DNA from: Pseudomonadota bacterium
GTDB taxonomy: Bacteria; Desulfobacterota; Syntrophia; Syntrophales; JADFWA01
Reading direction: 5' to 3'
DNA length: 6,248 nucleotides
Assembly: GCA_015222855.1 (NCBI GenBank)
Contig: JADFWA010000215.1
Coordinates: forward strand, 1 to 6,248
The position numbers and the translations under genes are program-made. Shown here piece after piece: positions 6,123 to 6,248 of this stretch (positions are counted from its first letter, which is position 1; each line of letters opens with the position of its first letter). The notes under the pieces are model-generated. The model was not told the DNA's origin. It did no database searches and saw only the letters and a program-made list of their open reading frames with translations.

Positions 6123-6205
6123 CTCATTGAGCCTTCCCTTTGCAGCAGCATTAATTTAAGCTGCAAAGGCACATCAAACCAAACAAAGGAGGAAGACTCA
6201 ATGAG
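6123..6205 (+). promoter_or_regulatory. Nested hairpin leader covering the transposase ribosome binding site and start codon
   Basis: The outer inverted repeat pairs 6123-6137 with 6191-6205 at 14 of 15 positions. Inside it, CCTTTGCAGC (6137-6146) pairs perfectly with GCTGCAAAGG (6160-6169) around a 13-base AT-rich loop. The Shine-Dalgarno AAAGGAGG (6185-6192) partly overlaps the outer right arm, and the ATG (6201-6203) lies wholly within it. A transcript entering from upstream would carry both arms and could hide the start codon; one starting inside the left arm would not. Similar start-site masking limits transposase expression in IS10, IS50 and IS200; applying it here is inference. Confidence 0.6.
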
Positions 6206-6248
6206 ATTTTACACAAAGCAACACAACTATTATTGTGGTATCGACCTA
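6201..6248 (+). CDS. IS110-family transposase, first 16 residues (3' end outside window)
   Basis: The frame encodes MRFYTKQHNYYCGIDL and runs off the right edge. The YCGIDL block matches the start of the RuvC-like DEDD domain of IS110-family transposases, with D15 as the likely first catalytic aspartate. A strong AAAGGAGG at 6185-6192, 8 bases upstream, supports this ATG. With so few residues the call rests on N-terminal signature recognition. Whether the rest of the gene is intact, and whether it belongs to the IS110 or IS1111 subgroup, cannot be seen. Confidence 0.75.
   Translation, partial: MRFYTKQHNYYCGIDL

Larger units (their letters stand above)
6111..6248 (+). mobile_element. IS110-family insertion sequence, left end and transposase start (truncated by window)
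   Basis: The element is inferred from the transposase start at 6201. Its left boundary cannot be placed: IS110 elements lack clear long terminal inverted repeats and usually make little or no target duplication. The 6111 start is an arbitrary position just after palindrome copy C; the true end may lie anywhere from about 5955 to 6123. The right end is outside the window. IS110-family transposases act as RNA-guided recombinases in members studied so far, with the bridge RNA encoded in a non-coding end, so the sequence upstream of 6201 may carry such an RNA. Confidence 0.6.

Noticed and set aside
292..6205. CRISPR array or tRNA genes among the repeats
   Set aside because: The repeats are few, dispersed in separate gaps and not regularly spaced; none folds into a tRNA with a recognisable anticodon arm and T-loop.

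Overview
The window reads as chromosomal DNA of a Gram-negative bacterium, most likely an uncultured member of the former Deltaproteobacteria (Desulfobacterota, for example a Syntrophales- or Desulfobacterales-like lineage). This is an inference from protein flavour, gene content and the abundance of palindromic intergenic repeats; no marker gene here fixes the taxonomy. All supported genes lie on the + strand.

Layout: (1) 1-274 is the C-terminal end of glucose-6-phosphate isomerase (pgi). (2) 275-406 is a gap holding a long imperfect palindrome. (3) 407-1342 is fmt, methionyl-tRNA formyltransferase. (4) 1343-1543 is a gap with a 57-bp palindromic repeat (copy A) and a CT/GA-rich hairpin. (5) 1544-3796 encodes a 750-residue dynamin-like GTPase with a GTG start. 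(6) 3797-3914 is a gap with a second, nearly identical 57-bp repeat (copy B). (7) 3915-5258 is rsmB (sun), a 16S rRNA m5C methyltransferase with a GTG start. (8) 5259-5372 is a gap with a CT/GA-rich hairpin repeat. (9) 5373-5954 encodes an HD-domain protein. (10) 5955-6200 holds a third palindrome sharing a 13-bp core with copies A and B, then a nested hairpin leader. (11) 6201-6248 is the first 16 codons of an IS110-family transposase, cut by the window edge. No gene-free stretch exceeds 300 bases.

fmt and rsmB are translation genes often found side by side (def-fmt-rsmB). Here a large GTPase gene separates them, and the same 57-bp repeat stands in the same orientation on each side of it. 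That arrangement suggests the GTPase gene was inserted into, or can recombine out of, a formerly continuous fmt-rsmB unit. Every intergenic gap carries at least one palindrome, so the region is densely seeded with small repeats.

The strongest points for follow-up are the repeat-flanked GTPase, its divergent G3 and G4 motifs, and the IS110 leader, whose 15-bp inverted repeat would bury the transposase start codon. I found no convincing evidence of a wholly new multi-gene system.
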